Assembly (NCBI GenBank): GCA_046347195.1
Contig: JAXMGQ010000011.1
Location: forward strand, 1-64,000
Reading direction: 5' to 3'
DNA from: TMP-86 sp046347195
GTDB lineage: Bacteria > Pseudomonadota > Gammaproteobacteria > Steroidobacterales > Steroidobacteraceae
DNA: 64,000 nt
In this document: positions 32,980 to 43,931 of the stretch, in pieces
How positions within the stretch are numbered: the stretch's first letter is position 1
How the letters are laid out: the number at the start of each line of letters is the position of its first letter
Position numbers and translations under genes: made by a program
The notes under the pieces: model-generated
What the model saw: only the letters and a program-made list of their open reading frames with translations
Told to the model about the DNA's origin: nothing
Databases searched by the model: none

Positions 32980-33915
32980 TCACCGCGCCGATTCGCCACC
33001 GAGCGCATCGAGCACCGGTTGCGATGCTCGACCCTCCTCCACCAGCCAGTCACGGAAACCCGCCACCACAGGGTCGGCCAGGGAGCCGGCCGAACAAACG
33101 ACGTAGTAGGCGAAGGGACAGGGCAGTGCGAAATCGAAGGGCTTCACGAGCTGGCCCTTTTGCAGCGCATCGGCCACCAGTGCGCTGCGGCCGAGCGCGA
33201 CGCCATCGCCATGGATCGCGGCGGCCATCACCAGGTGCGAGTGGTTGAAGCCGGGACCGCGCTCGGTGTCGATGCCCTCGACCCCGGCGGCGGCGAGCCA
33301 GGCGCGCCAGTCGGTGACCATGACATCGTGGAGCAGCGTGTGGTGCGCGAGGTCGGCGGGCACGCGCAGCGGCTTGTCGGCCGTGATGATGGCGGGACTG
33401 CACACCGGGAACAGGCTCTCGGACAGGAACCTCGTCACCTCGAATCCCGTCCAGTCGCCCTCGCCGTAGCGGATGTCGATGCTCACCTCGCCCTTGGCGA
33501 GCGCATCGGCATCCTGGCCTGCCGCCTGGACGCGGACATCCACGCCCGGGTGCGTGCGAAAAAACCCGCCCAGGCGCGGCAGCAGCCAATGCAGGCCGAA
33601 GGAGTCGAGCGTGGCGACGTTGAGCACGCGCTGCCGGCGCCGGTCCATGACCACGCTGGTGGCGCCACGGATGGCCTCGAAGGCCCCGCTGATGCGCGGC
33701 AGGTACTCGCGCCCCGCCTCGGTCAGCGCCAGTCCCTGGCCGCGCCCGATGCGGTGGAACAGCGGCACGCCCAGCCACTCCTCCAGCGCCTTGATCTGGT
33801 GACTGACCGCCGCCTGGGTCACATGGATCGACTCTGCAGCTCGGGTGAAACTCAGGTGACGGGCAGCCGCCTCGAACACGACCAGGGCGTTGAGCGGTGG
33901 CAGGCGGCGCGACAT
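32980..33915 (-). CDS. LysR-family regulator, GcvA type
   Basis: This 311-residue regulator has an N-terminal winged helix-turn-helix (about residues 5-65: RRLPPLNALVVFEAAARHL, then FTRAAESIHVTQAAVSHQI) and a C-terminal two-lobed effector domain. The PPLNAL opening and the pattern around RIGRGQGLALTEAG place it in the GcvA/AmpR-like group. It lies upstream of the TPP enzyme operon on the same strand and is divergent from mannonate dehydratase, 57 bases away, with a palindrome between them. It could control either unit. Its effector is unknown. Confidence 0.88.
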   Translation of the reverse strand: MSRRLPPLNALVVFEAAARHLSFTRAAESIHVTQAAVSHQIKALEEWLGVPLFHRIGRGQGLALTEAGREYLPRISGAFEAIRGATSVVMDRRRQRVLNVATLDSFGLHWLLPRLGGFFRTHPGVDVRVQAAGQDADALAKGEVSIDIRYGEGDWTGFEVTRFLSESLFPVCSPAIITADKPLRVPADLAHHTLLHDVMVTDWRAWLAAAGVEGIDTERGPGFNHSHLVMAAAIHGDGVALGRSALVADALQKGQLVKPFDFALPCPFAYYVVCSAGSLADPVVAGFRDWLVEEGRASQPVLDALGGESAR

Positions 33916-33924
33916 GGACGGATC

Positions 33925-33938
33925 TCCAACCGGTTGGA
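33925..33938. promoter_or_regulatory. 14-bp perfect palindrome between lysR and mannonate dehydratase
   Basis: TCCAACCGGTTGGA is a perfect palindrome in the 57-base gap between the divergent genes, 10 bases from the lysR start. A regulator bound here would cover the lysR start region. It differs in sequence from the ATTAG/CTAAT dyad at 32905, so it may be bound by another protein, for example a GntR or LacI type sugar regulator. Confidence 0.4.
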
Positions 33939-33972
33939 CGTAATGCTAAGGTAGCCCGCGGAGGCTGATGCG

Positions 33973-35181
33973 ATGAAAATAACCGATGCGCGGGTGATCA
34001 TCACCTGCCCTGGCCGAAATTTCGTGACCCTGAAGATCCAGACCGACCAGGGCCTGCACGGGCTGGGCGATGCCACGCTCAATGGCCGCGAGCTCGCGGT
34101 GGCGGCGTATCTCACCGAGCACGTCGTCCCCTGCCTCATCGGCCGCGATGCGCACCAGATCGAGGACATCTGGCAGTACCTGTACCGCGGCGCCTACTGG
34201 CGGCGGGGTCCCGTGACCATGAGCGCCATCGCCGCCGTCGACACGGCGCTGTGGGACCTGAAGGCCAAGGCCGCGGGGATGCCGCTGTACCAGCTCCTGG
34301 GCGGCCGCAGCCGAAACGGCGTCATGGTGTATGGCCACGCGAACGGCCGCGACATCGCAGAGACCAGCGATGAGGTGCAGCGCTACATCGACATGGGCTA
34401 CCTCGCGATCCGCGCGCAGACCGGCATCCCCGGCATGGCGAGCACTTACGGCGTCTCCGGCGACAAGCTGTTCTACGAGCCCGCCGATGCGGACCTGCCC
34501 ACCGAGAACCTGTGGTCGACCTCGAAGTACCTCGCGCACGTGCCGATGCTCTTCGAGGCCCTGCGCGTGCGCTTCGGCCAGGGTCCCCACCTGCTGCACG
34601 ACGTGCATCACCGGCTCACGCCCATCGAGGCGGCGCGGCTGGGCAAGTCACTCGAGCCGTATTCGCTGTTCTGGATGGAGGATGCGACGCCGGCCGAGAA
34701 CCAGGCGAATTTCCGCCTCATCCGCCAGCACACCGTCACCCCGCTCGCGGTGGGCGAGGTGTTCAACACCCTCTGGGACTGCAAGCAGCTGGTGCAGGAA
34801 CAGCTCATCGACTACCTCCGCACCACCGTGGTCCACGCCGGCGGCATCACGCACCTGAAGCGCATCGCGGATTTCGCCGCACTGGACAACGTGCGCATGG
34901 GCTGCCATGGCGCCACCGACCTCTCGCCCGTGTGCATGGGGGCCTCGCTCCACCTCAACACCGCCATCCCGAACTTCGGCGTGCAGGAGTACATGCGGCA
35001 CACGGAACAGACCGACGCGGTGTTTCCGCACGACTACCAGTTCTCCAAGGGCCGGCTGCACCCCGGCGACACACCCGGGCATGGCGTGGACATCGATGAG
35101 AAGCTGGCCGCGAAGTATCCCTATCAGCGCGCCTACCTGCCGGTGAACCGGCTGGAGGATGGCACGCTGTGGAACTGGTGA
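33973..35181 (+). CDS. manD: D-mannonate dehydratase, ManD type (enolase superfamily)
   Basis: This 402-residue enolase-superfamily enzyme has metal ligands in LHDVHHRLTP (Asp with the following His), WMEDATP (Glu) and AVGEVFN (Glu), the Arg/Tyr region YLAIRAQTGIPG, and GCHGATDLSP near the C-terminus. These match ManD, which dehydrates D-mannonate to 2-keto-3-deoxy-D-gluconate, although some members have very low or broader activity (D-gluconate). The PfkB kinase at 24347 could take the product further. The last 49 bases overlap the convergent aspartic-protease-like gene. It is divergent from a LysR gene. Confidence 0.85.
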   Translation: MKITDARVIITCPGRNFVTLKIQTDQGLHGLGDATLNGRELAVAAYLTEHVVPCLIGRDAHQIEDIWQYLYRGAYWRRGPVTMSAIAAVDTALWDLKAKAAGMPLYQLLGGRSRNGVMVYGHANGRDIAETSDEVQRYIDMGYLAIRAQTGIPGMASTYGVSGDKLFYEPADADLPTENLWSTSKYLAHVPMLFEALRVRFGQGPHLLHDVHHRLTPIEAARLGKSLEPYSLFWMEDATPAENQANFRLIRQHTVTPLAVGEVFNTLWDCKQLVQEQLIDYLRTTVVHAGGITHLKRIADFAALDNVRMGCHGATDLSPVCMGASLHLNTAIPNFGVQEYMRHTEQTDAVFPHDYQFSKGRLHPGDTPGHGVDIDEKLAAKYPYQRAYLPVNRLEDGTLWNW

Positions 35182-35531
35182 GGATTCACGTCCAGCATGC
35201 GCGTGCGCGGCAGGATGACGAGGTCCATGTCCTCCATGGGGATGGCACCCAGCAGCACCTGATCACCCATGACCAGCGCGCCGCAGAAGCCGATGCGGTT
35301 CTTGAAGCGAAGCTCGACAGGGCCGACGTAAGGCACGCGCCGCCGGCTGCCGTCGGCCAGCGAGACTTCCTTGTGGTCGATGGTCTCCAGCGCGAGCTGG
35401 AATCGCACATGCTCCGGGATGCACAGGAACAGCGCTCCGGAGTCCGCCAGGGCTTGCGTTTCGATCACCGCAAGCGACGGGTCGCGCGGATTGCGCAGCA
35501 CCAGCTCTCCCATCACCAGCGCCATTGACAT
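35133..35531 (-). CDS. Retropepsin-like clan AA aspartic protease
   Basis: This 132-residue single-domain protein has the active-site loop ALADSGALFLCIP (D-S-G-A) at about residues 27-39 and the later strand/loop LLGAIPMEDMDLVI, the psi-loop pattern of dimeric retropepsin-like proteins. ATG 35531 or 35525 could be the start. Such small bacterial clan AA proteins are of unknown function and would need to dimerise to form an active site. It is a close paralogue of the protein at 46111, sharing stretches such as IDHKEV and LADGSRR. Its C-terminal 49 bases overlap the end of manD on the other strand. Confidence 0.7.
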   Translation of the reverse strand: MSMALVMGELVLRNPRDPSLAVIETQALADSGALFLCIPEHVRFQLALETIDHKEVSLADGSRRRVPYVGPVELRFKNRIGFCGALVMGDQVLLGAIPMEDMDLVILPRTRMLDVNPHQFHSVPSSSRFTGR

Positions 35532-35650
35532 CTCCTGACGCTAACACCTGGGCCAAAGGATAGCCAGTCGGCCGCCCGCCGGGCATCGCGAAACCGCCGC
35601 AATCACCCGGAAAGTCGCGCCGAGGCGGGATGCAGGAATAACGCTCGGAA

Positions 35651-35681
35651 CAAAAGGCCCGCGACGTTGCCGTCGCGGGCC
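35651..35681 (-). terminator. Rho-independent terminator of the receptor gene
   Basis: On the minus strand GGCCCGCGAC-GGCAAC-GTCGCGGGCC forms a perfect 10-base-pair stem followed by TTTTG. It lies 37 bases after the stop of the receptor gene at 35718, so it ends that transcript before the protease-like gene. Confidence 0.75.
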
Positions 35682-35717
35682 GTAAGGAAGTGCCCAGGTC
35701 AGCCCAGGCGCCGGCTT

Positions 35718-38156
<2,439 letters not shown>

Positions 38157-38269
38157 TGAATACCCCATGTGTGATTCGACTTGTCGACCGTCCGCATCGC
38201 GCACCTGCCGTTGCAACAGGTCCACGCACGGTTTTTTAGAATAAGGAGCCGGCTCCCGCCAACAAGCAA

Positions 38270-38348
38270 TCGTTTCTAATCGGTGCGATTAGAACATCTC
38301 ATTCCGACCGCCGCCGACAACCCGGCTCCTACTGATCTATGCTGCCGC
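38270..38348. repeat. Leader repeat, copy A (upstream of intact receptor)
   Basis: About 79 bases here recur at 41921-41998 with roughly 85% identity, including the shared block GCGATTAGAACATCTCATTC and the end CTGATCTATGCTGCCGC. Both copies lie just upstream of a minus-strand receptor gene. Conservation of non-coding sequence at two loci whose receptors have diverged strongly suggests a shared control region, or gene conversion. Confidence 0.75.
38275..38293. promoter_or_regulatory. Palindrome CTAATCG/CGATTAG, probable operator
   Basis: TCTAATCG-GTG-CGATTAGA is a perfect 8-base-arm inverted repeat with a 3-base spacer, in the leader of the intact receptor and about 120 bases before its ATG. 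In the second leader copy one base is lost and another changed in the left arm while the right arm CGATTAG is intact, so the dyad is broken there. Confidence 0.5.
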
Positions 38349-38369
38349 AAACGGGCGGTTGCGGCAACT

Positions 38370-38450
38370 GGACGCAGGAGGCCCGGGTCATCAGCGTTGC
38401 GCGAGCGCCACAGGGCCGCTGGATTCGCATCGCGTCATGGCATCGCCCAC
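38370..38450 (+). pseudogene. Remnant of a Gfo/Idh oxidoreductase gene start
   Basis: This stretch can be aligned to 42110-42190 within the intact oxidoreductase gene: GCAGGAGGCCCG, then CATGGCATC at the same spacing. Its translation RHRAAGFASRHGIA matches RHKAASFASRHGIL of the intact protein. About 100 bases covering the ATG and first 25 codons are missing. It is a non-functional fragment left by duplication or rearrangement of leader plus gene. Confidence 0.65.
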
Positions 38451-38480
38451 GTCTCGATGTGCACAAGCGCGGGATGCGCG

Positions 38481-39518
38481 TCACTTCATGAACTGATTCA
38501 GGAAGCGCGCGACCTTGCCGCGCGCGAGCCGGGATTCGGGCAGATCAAAGCGGATTTCCTGAAAGGTGTGCACCATCCCTTCGTAAAGGTCGAGCTTCGC
38601 CGAGCCCCCTTGGGTGTCGATCGCCTGATAGAGCTGGACGAAGCCGCTGAGCAGCACCTCGCGTGTGCCACCCTGAATCAATACCGGCGGGAATCCCCTG
38701 CCGATCGTCGGCGAGAAATCCGCGAACACGGGCGAAACATAGGGATTCCTGCGCTCGGCCTCCGGCACGACCACATCGAGCATGCGATTGATGCCCGAGA
38801 CGTCGAACGCCGGTTCATAGCGACGCAGCGTCGTCAGCGTCTCACCGCGCATGGTGAGGTCGGCGGCAGGAGACCATAGAACCACGGCTGCGACGGGGGA
38901 CTTGCCCTGGTCGCGCATCTTGAGCGCCGACCCCATGACCAACCCTCCCCCCGCCGAGGCTCCGACCAGGGCGATCGAGGTCGGTGGATGGCCCTGTTTC
39001 TCCACCGCATCCACCACCCTGATCACCTGATCGATCATGGCCTCATAGCTCGCGAACGGCGCCAACGTATACCCTGCGGATATCACGCGCAGGCCCGTAT
39101 CCGCGGCCAACGGTACCGAGGCGCCCAGGGAACTGGATGGCGAATTCATCACATATCCGCCCCCGTGGACGTAAATGATCACGCGGGCGTTTTCGCGATA
39201 GCCCTTGGGTCGGATATCGAGGACCGGTACGCCATCGTAGGTTGCGTGGGTGATCGTCGGCTCGTACGCCTTCACGATGGCATCCATCGTGGGTCAGGCG
39301 TTGCTCGGTGGCCGATTGAGCCTTGCGCCAGCCATCCAGATCACCGGGCGCCGGCATCGATGGGTAGGTCGACGGATCCGGCAGTCCCCGGGTGAATGCC
39401 TGTGCTTCGGGCGAGATGGTGGCGGGTACAGGATTTTCGAAACGGTCCTGCCCCGCTGCCGGAGAAGCGCTACAGGGCGCAGGGCGACCACCGCGAACTG
39501 CGCCCTGTGGATTTTCAT
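38481..39518 (-). pseudogene. Alpha/beta hydrolase (HSL-type esterase/lipase), frameshifted
   Basis: The last 268 codons (from ATG 39287) are open and carry the oxyanion motif VHGGGYV, nucleophile GASAGG, and the C-terminal GMVHTF histidine of hormone-sensitive-lipase-type esterases. The N-terminal cap lies in other frames. VPATISPEAQAF and LPDPSTYPSMPAPGD occur upstream, leading to ATEQRLT, after which the frame shifts by one base at about 39295. A second shift is needed near 39440 to reach the likely start MKIHRAQFAVVAL at 39518. At least two frame changes thus separate the cap from the catalytic domain. An internal start could still make the core. The gene follows the decayed receptor on the same strand. 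Confidence 0.7.
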
Positions 39519-39532
39519 CGGTATCACCGCGA

Positions 39533-41790
39533 TCAGTTGGTCTTGACGATGACCTTCAGACCGTAGATGCGCGGATGCGGCATCAAGCGGATGCCGGCGA
39601 GGCCGAAATGGTCCGACGTGCCGTTGAAGTAGCTCTTGTCGAACAGATTGTCGACATAGGCATTGACGCTGACGTTGTCGTTGCTGACCCCGGCTCGGAG
39701 GTTGAAAATGCTGTAGGAGGGATCCTGGTACGGGAACGAGGGCAGGCCCAGCACCGGCGCGGCAGTCGCTTCCAGATTGCCGGCAACGGTGGATCGATAG
39801 ACCCACTCCAACCGCACGAAGCCTTTGTACGCATCGGCGATCTGCCTTGAATAGTCAGCCATGCCGTTCAAACTCCATTTCGGAGTCTTTGGCAGACGCT
39901 TGCCGGTCAGGTCGACCACTGTCCCGCCGGCCAGCACCGCATCGGGAAATGAACCGAACTCGCTGTCGAGATAACCCGCGCCGAAACCCAATTGCAGTCC
40001 CGGTGCGACGAGGGCCTGCATTTCCAGCTCGACACCCTTGTTCTTGGCGCTGGAGGCGTTCAAGGTCTTGGTGACGGCCGAGCTGATATCGTTCGGATCG
40101 GCCAGGTAATTCGTTTGAACCTGCAGATCAGTCCATTTCGAGTAGAAGATGGCGCCGTTGATGCGAACACGATTGTCCGCCAGGTCAGCCTTGAACCCCG
40201 CCTCATAGTTCCACAGCTTCTCCGGCTGGAACCTCGGTGCTGATGCCGCCATTGATGTCGACGCCCTCGTCTTGTAACCCCGCGCAACCGAGGCGTAGGT
40301 GGTGATATTGTCGGTGGCCTTGAACTTCAACACGGCGCGGCGAGAAGTTGTTGAACTTGCCCGAACCAGAGGCATCTGGAACCGCGCCTTCGAAGGCAAC
40401 GACGCCGAAGTTCGACGTGTCGATCTTGTCTTCGGTAAAGCGGCCGCCGATGGTCAGGCCCAACTGATCGGTCAGGTTATAGGTGCCTTCGGCAAATGCT
40501 CCGAAACTCTTGGTCGTATAGACGATGTTGTTCTCGTTGATCCGGAAGCCATTCGGGATGGGCGGCAGCAGCCCGATCACATTGCCGTTTTCATCCGTGT
40601 ACGAGCCCTCAGAGCCGGCGGTGATGGAGTTGAACGCCTTGAATTCATCCTTTGACACGATGCCGCCGAAGGTCCACTCAAAAGTCCTTTTGCCGGTGGA
40701 CTGCAGTCTCAATTCCTGGCTGTACGACTTGCCCTTCCAGTGATTCAGCCGGTTGATGGCATCGACGCCGATGTTGTCCTGGTCGAAGGATCGGTCCGTC
40801 TTGCTGTCGATGTATCCGGAGATCGAGGTCACCTCGAAACCATCGCCTTCGTAGTTGACGCGTCCGTTCAGGATCAATGAGCGGTTGTTGTTGAACTCCC
40901 GATGGTTGTGGTTCACCAGGCGCTGATTCGCCGGATAAAAGCCGATGCGGCCCTGGTTGATCGGCACGAAATCGGCGCCGAAGATGCTCTTCGTGTCGAG
41001 GTCGAGAACGCCCGAAGCCACCGAATTGTCCATACCCCCCTTTTCGTCCATGAAATTGACGTTCAAATCGACCGTCAACTTGTCGGTGGGCAGGATGCGT
41101 GCGGCGATGCGGAACGAGTTGGTCTTGTAACCGCTATCCGGCGTACCGAGCGGGTTGACGTTCTTGATGTACCCATCGCTCTCGGAATGCTTGGCGACGG
41201 CCCGGAGGAAGAAATTGCTCGTGACGGGAATGTTGACCACGCCGCCGATGTCCCAGGTGCTGAACCGGCTGAAGCCCGCTTCGCCTTCCGCATAGAACTT
41301 GCTGTCCGGTTTCCTGGTCGTGATGTTGATGGCGCCGCCCAGGGCGTTCCGGCCGAAGTAGGTCCCCTGCGGACCGCGCAGCACTTCGACGCGCTCCACA
41401 TCCTGGAGATCCGGATTGATCGTGCCGTTGGAGACCGCGCCGACACTGAGTTCATCGATGTAATAGCCGATCGAGCTGGCGGTGGTTGCTTCGGCAAGGT
41501 TCACGTTGCTGACGCCGCGAATGGAGACGTTGATGCTGCGGCCACCCGTCTGCCCATCTTCGGTAAATGCAATGTTGGGCGCGAACTGCAGATAATCCTT
41601 GGCTTCGTTGATGTTGGCCTTGGTCAGGGTTTCCGCATCGAAGGCGGTGATGCTGATCGGCACGTTCTGCAGCGACCTGCGCGTCGCTGGGCGGTGACCA
41701 CGATTCCTGTGAGCGCATCATGCCGCTGTCACCGGATGATTCAGCGGTGGCAAGCGTGGAAACCTCGGTACCAACATCACTATCGCGCAA
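39533..41790 (-). pseudogene. TonB-dependent receptor, multiply frameshifted
   Basis: Two long open pieces together make most of a receptor. The N-terminal piece (to 41663) has NVPISITAFDAETL and VERVEVLRGPQGTYFGRNAL. The C-terminal piece (39533-40399) ends with the barrel strand HPRIYGLKVIVKTN. Between 40230 and 40340 the frame changes at least three times, and another change near 41665 separates GIVVTAQRRA from SLQNVP. No proper signal peptide is joined in frame. The protein is a diverged paralogue of the receptor at 35718. It is therefore decayed, unless the indels are sequence errors. Its leader copy also has a damaged palindrome. Confidence 0.8.
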
Positions 41791-41920
41791 ATCAGGTATT
41801 CACCACGATGATCCTCTATGTTGAAGGCTTCGCCAGCCACTCTTGTTTCGTACTCGCGCACCGCACCCAGTCCTCGAGCTAAACGAGTATGCGTGTGCAC
41901 CATGGAGTCCGTTCATGCGA

Positions 41921-41998
41921 TCGTTTCAATCAGTGCGATTAGAACATCTCATTCTGGCGGTCGCCGCTAACCCGGCTCCTTCTGATCTATGCTGCCGC
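41921..41998. repeat. Leader repeat, copy B (upstream of decayed receptor and intact Gfo/Idh gene)
   Basis: This is the second copy of the leader at 38270-38348. It lies between the decayed receptor (minus strand) and the oxidoreductase gene at 42035 (plus strand), so it is a divergent control region. TATGCT near its end is a possible -10 for the plus-strand operon. The CTAATCG arm of the palindrome is altered here while CGATTAG is kept. Confidence 0.7.
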
Positions 41999-42034
41999 GA
42001 TCGAACGATTGGAGGCAGCGGGACGAAGGAAACG

Positions 42035-43024
42035 ATGCGGCCGATTCATTGGGGCGTGGTGGGTACGGGCCGCATGGCGGCCGCGTTGACCGAGGCCATC
42101 GCATCACTTCCGCCGCAGGAGGCCCGCGTCATCGGAGTGGCGTCGCGCGATCGCCACAAGGCCGCCAGCTTCGCCTCGCGCCATGGCATCCTCGCGCGTG
42201 AGGGCCTCGACGAGCTGCTCGCGATCGCCGAACTGGATGCCGTGTACATCGCGACCCCGCACACCGAGCACCACCGCGGCATGCTCGCCGCCATCGCCGC
42301 CCGCAAGGCCGTGCTCTGCGAAAAACCTTTCACGATCAATGCAATGCAGGCCAGCGAGGTGATCGAGGCGGCCCGCGCGGCGGGCGTGTTCGTGATGGAG
42401 GCGATGTGGACGCGGTTCCTGCCCTCCCTCATCGCGCTGCGCGAATCCCTTGCCGCCGGCACACTGGGACCGCTGCAGATGCTGGTCGGGGGCGGCGCAT
42501 TCCTGCCCGACCGGCAGTCCGGCCATTACCTGCTCGATCCCCATCGCGGCGGTGGAGCGCTGCTGGATGCGGGCGTCTACCTGGTGTCGCTCGCATCGCT
42601 CCTGCTGGGGCCGCCGTCGAATATACATGCGACCGGAATCATCGGCCCCACGGGCGTGGACGAGCAGCACAGCGTCCTGCTGCAGTACCCCACCGGCGCG
42701 GCGGCCTGCCTGTATGTCTCGCTGCAGGCACGCCGATCCCCCGACCTCGAGATCCTGGGACGCAACGGCCGGGCCCGGCTCGAAGCGCCGGTGTTCCGGC
42801 CAGCCCGCATCACCTGGTGGGATGCCGATGGCCGCGAGAGCGTGCGTGACTACCCCATCGCCGGCAGCGGCTATGCCGCCCAGGTGCTGGCGGTGAACGA
42901 GGCGCTGCGCGCCGGCCGCACCTGCTGCGAGGTGATGCACCCGCGGGAGTCGCTTGAGATCATGCGGACGCTGGATGCCATCCGGGCGCAACTCGGGCTG
43001 GTCTACCCCTGCGAACGAACCTGA
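42035..43024 (+). CDS. Gfo/Idh/MocA-family oxidoreductase
   Basis: This 329-residue NAD(P)-dependent dehydrogenase has the N-terminal Rossmann motif HWGVVGTGRMAAALTEAI, the conserved CEKPFTIN (about residue 96) and the GGGALLDAGVY segment of the C-terminal domain. Members oxidise or reduce sugars, inositols or trans-dihydrodiols. ATG 42035 follows GAAGGAAACG. It is the first gene of a five-gene plus-strand operon with two SDRs, an MDR and a VOC protein. Part of its 5' end is also present as a remnant at 38370. The substrate is unknown but is probably a polyol, cyclitol or sugar derivative. Confidence 0.88.
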   Translation: MRPIHWGVVGTGRMAAALTEAIASLPPQEARVIGVASRDRHKAASFASRHGILAREGLDELLAIAELDAVYIATPHTEHHRGMLAAIAARKAVLCEKPFTINAMQASEVIEAARAAGVFVMEAMWTRFLPSLIALRESLAAGTLGPLQMLVGGGAFLPDRQSGHYLLDPHRGGGALLDAGVYLVSLASLLLGPPSNIHATGIIGPTGVDEQHSVLLQYPTGAAACLYVSLQARRSPDLEILGRNGRARLEAPVFRPARITWWDADGRESVRDYPIAGSGYAAQVLAVNEALRAGRTCCEVMHPRESLEIMRTLDAIRAQLGLVYPCERT

Positions 43025-43043
43025 ACTCTTGGGAGAGCATCAA

Positions 43044-43925
43044 ATGGCAGTGGTTCTCATCACCGGTTCGAGCAGCGGCTTCGGCGCCTCCGCGGCCCGA
43101 CATTTCGCGCGTCGCGGCGACACCGTGTACGCCTCGATGCGCGATCCCGCCGGCGCGGAGGAGCTGACCGGCATCGCGCGTCGTGAATCCCTGGACCTGC
43201 GCCCCGTCGCGCTCGATGTGACGCGGCCGGCGGAGTTCGCGCCGCTGGTCGCACGCATCGTGCGCGAATCCGGCCGGCTCGACGTGCTGGTCAACAATGC
43301 CGGCATCCTGCGGGCCGGCGCGTTCGAGGATCTCACCGAAGGTGAGTTCCGGCGCGTGCTGGAGACGAACTACGTGGCGCCGATGCTGTTGTCCCGGGCC
43401 GTGCTGCCGCAGATGCGCGCGCAGAACGGCGGCTGGATCATCATGATCAGCTCGTTGTCCGGCATCGCGGGGCTCCCCGGCGATGTCGCGTACACGGGCA
43501 GCAAGTTCGCACTGGAAGGCGCCACCGAAGCGCTGCGCCACGAAGTGGACCGGTGGAACGTCAAGGTCGCGCTGGTCCAGGGTGGCCTGTATGCGACGCG
43601 CATCATGCAGCCGAGCCTGTCGGGACCGGACCAGCTGCCAGCCGGGTATCCGGCCAACTCTCCCTACCGCCCGCTCATCGAACACCGCCAGCGCGAACTC
43701 GCCAGGCGCCTGCCCTCGGCCGCCGACCCCGACATCGTCGGCCGGCTGGTCGTGGAGATCGCGCAATCCGATGGCCGCCAGTTCCGCTGGCCGGCCGATG
43801 AGATCGCGAGGAAGGTGCTGGGCACGATGTGGGCGCAGGACGATGCCGCGCGCGATGCCTTTCTGCGCGGCGTGGCGGGCACGCCCTGGTGGAGCGCGGG
43901 CGATGCGCCGCCCTCGCAGGACTGA
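43044..43925 (+). CDS. Short-chain dehydrogenase/reductase (SDR)
   Basis: This 293-residue classical SDR has the cofactor motif TGSSSGFGASAARHF, the structural NNAG, catalytic Ser in MISSLSGIAG and the catalytic YxxxK in VAYTGSKFALEG. It starts 19 bases after the Gfo/Idh stop with GGGAGAGC as SD. The C-terminal extension beyond the usual 250 residues (PDIVGRLVVEIAQ onward) is as in SDRs of the retinol/17-beta-hydroxysteroid type. It probably oxidises a secondary alcohol in the same pathway as its neighbours. Confidence 0.9.
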   Translation: MAVVLITGSSSGFGASAARHFARRGDTVYASMRDPAGAEELTGIARRESLDLRPVALDVTRPAEFAPLVARIVRESGRLDVLVNNAGILRAGAFEDLTEGEFRRVLETNYVAPMLLSRAVLPQMRAQNGGWIIMISSLSGIAGLPGDVAYTGSKFALEGATEALRHEVDRWNVKVALVQGGLYATRIMQPSLSGPDQLPAGYPANSPYRPLIEHRQRELARRLPSAADPDIVGRLVVEIAQSDGRQFRWPADEIARKVLGTMWAQDDAARDAFLRGVAGTPWWSAGDAPPSQD

Positions 43926-43931
43926 GCGGGC

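Noticed and set aside
31142..33106. Plus-strand open frame of 654 codons over the TPP enzyme
   Set aside because: It is antisense to a well-conserved ThDP enzyme; the translation lacks any family pattern.
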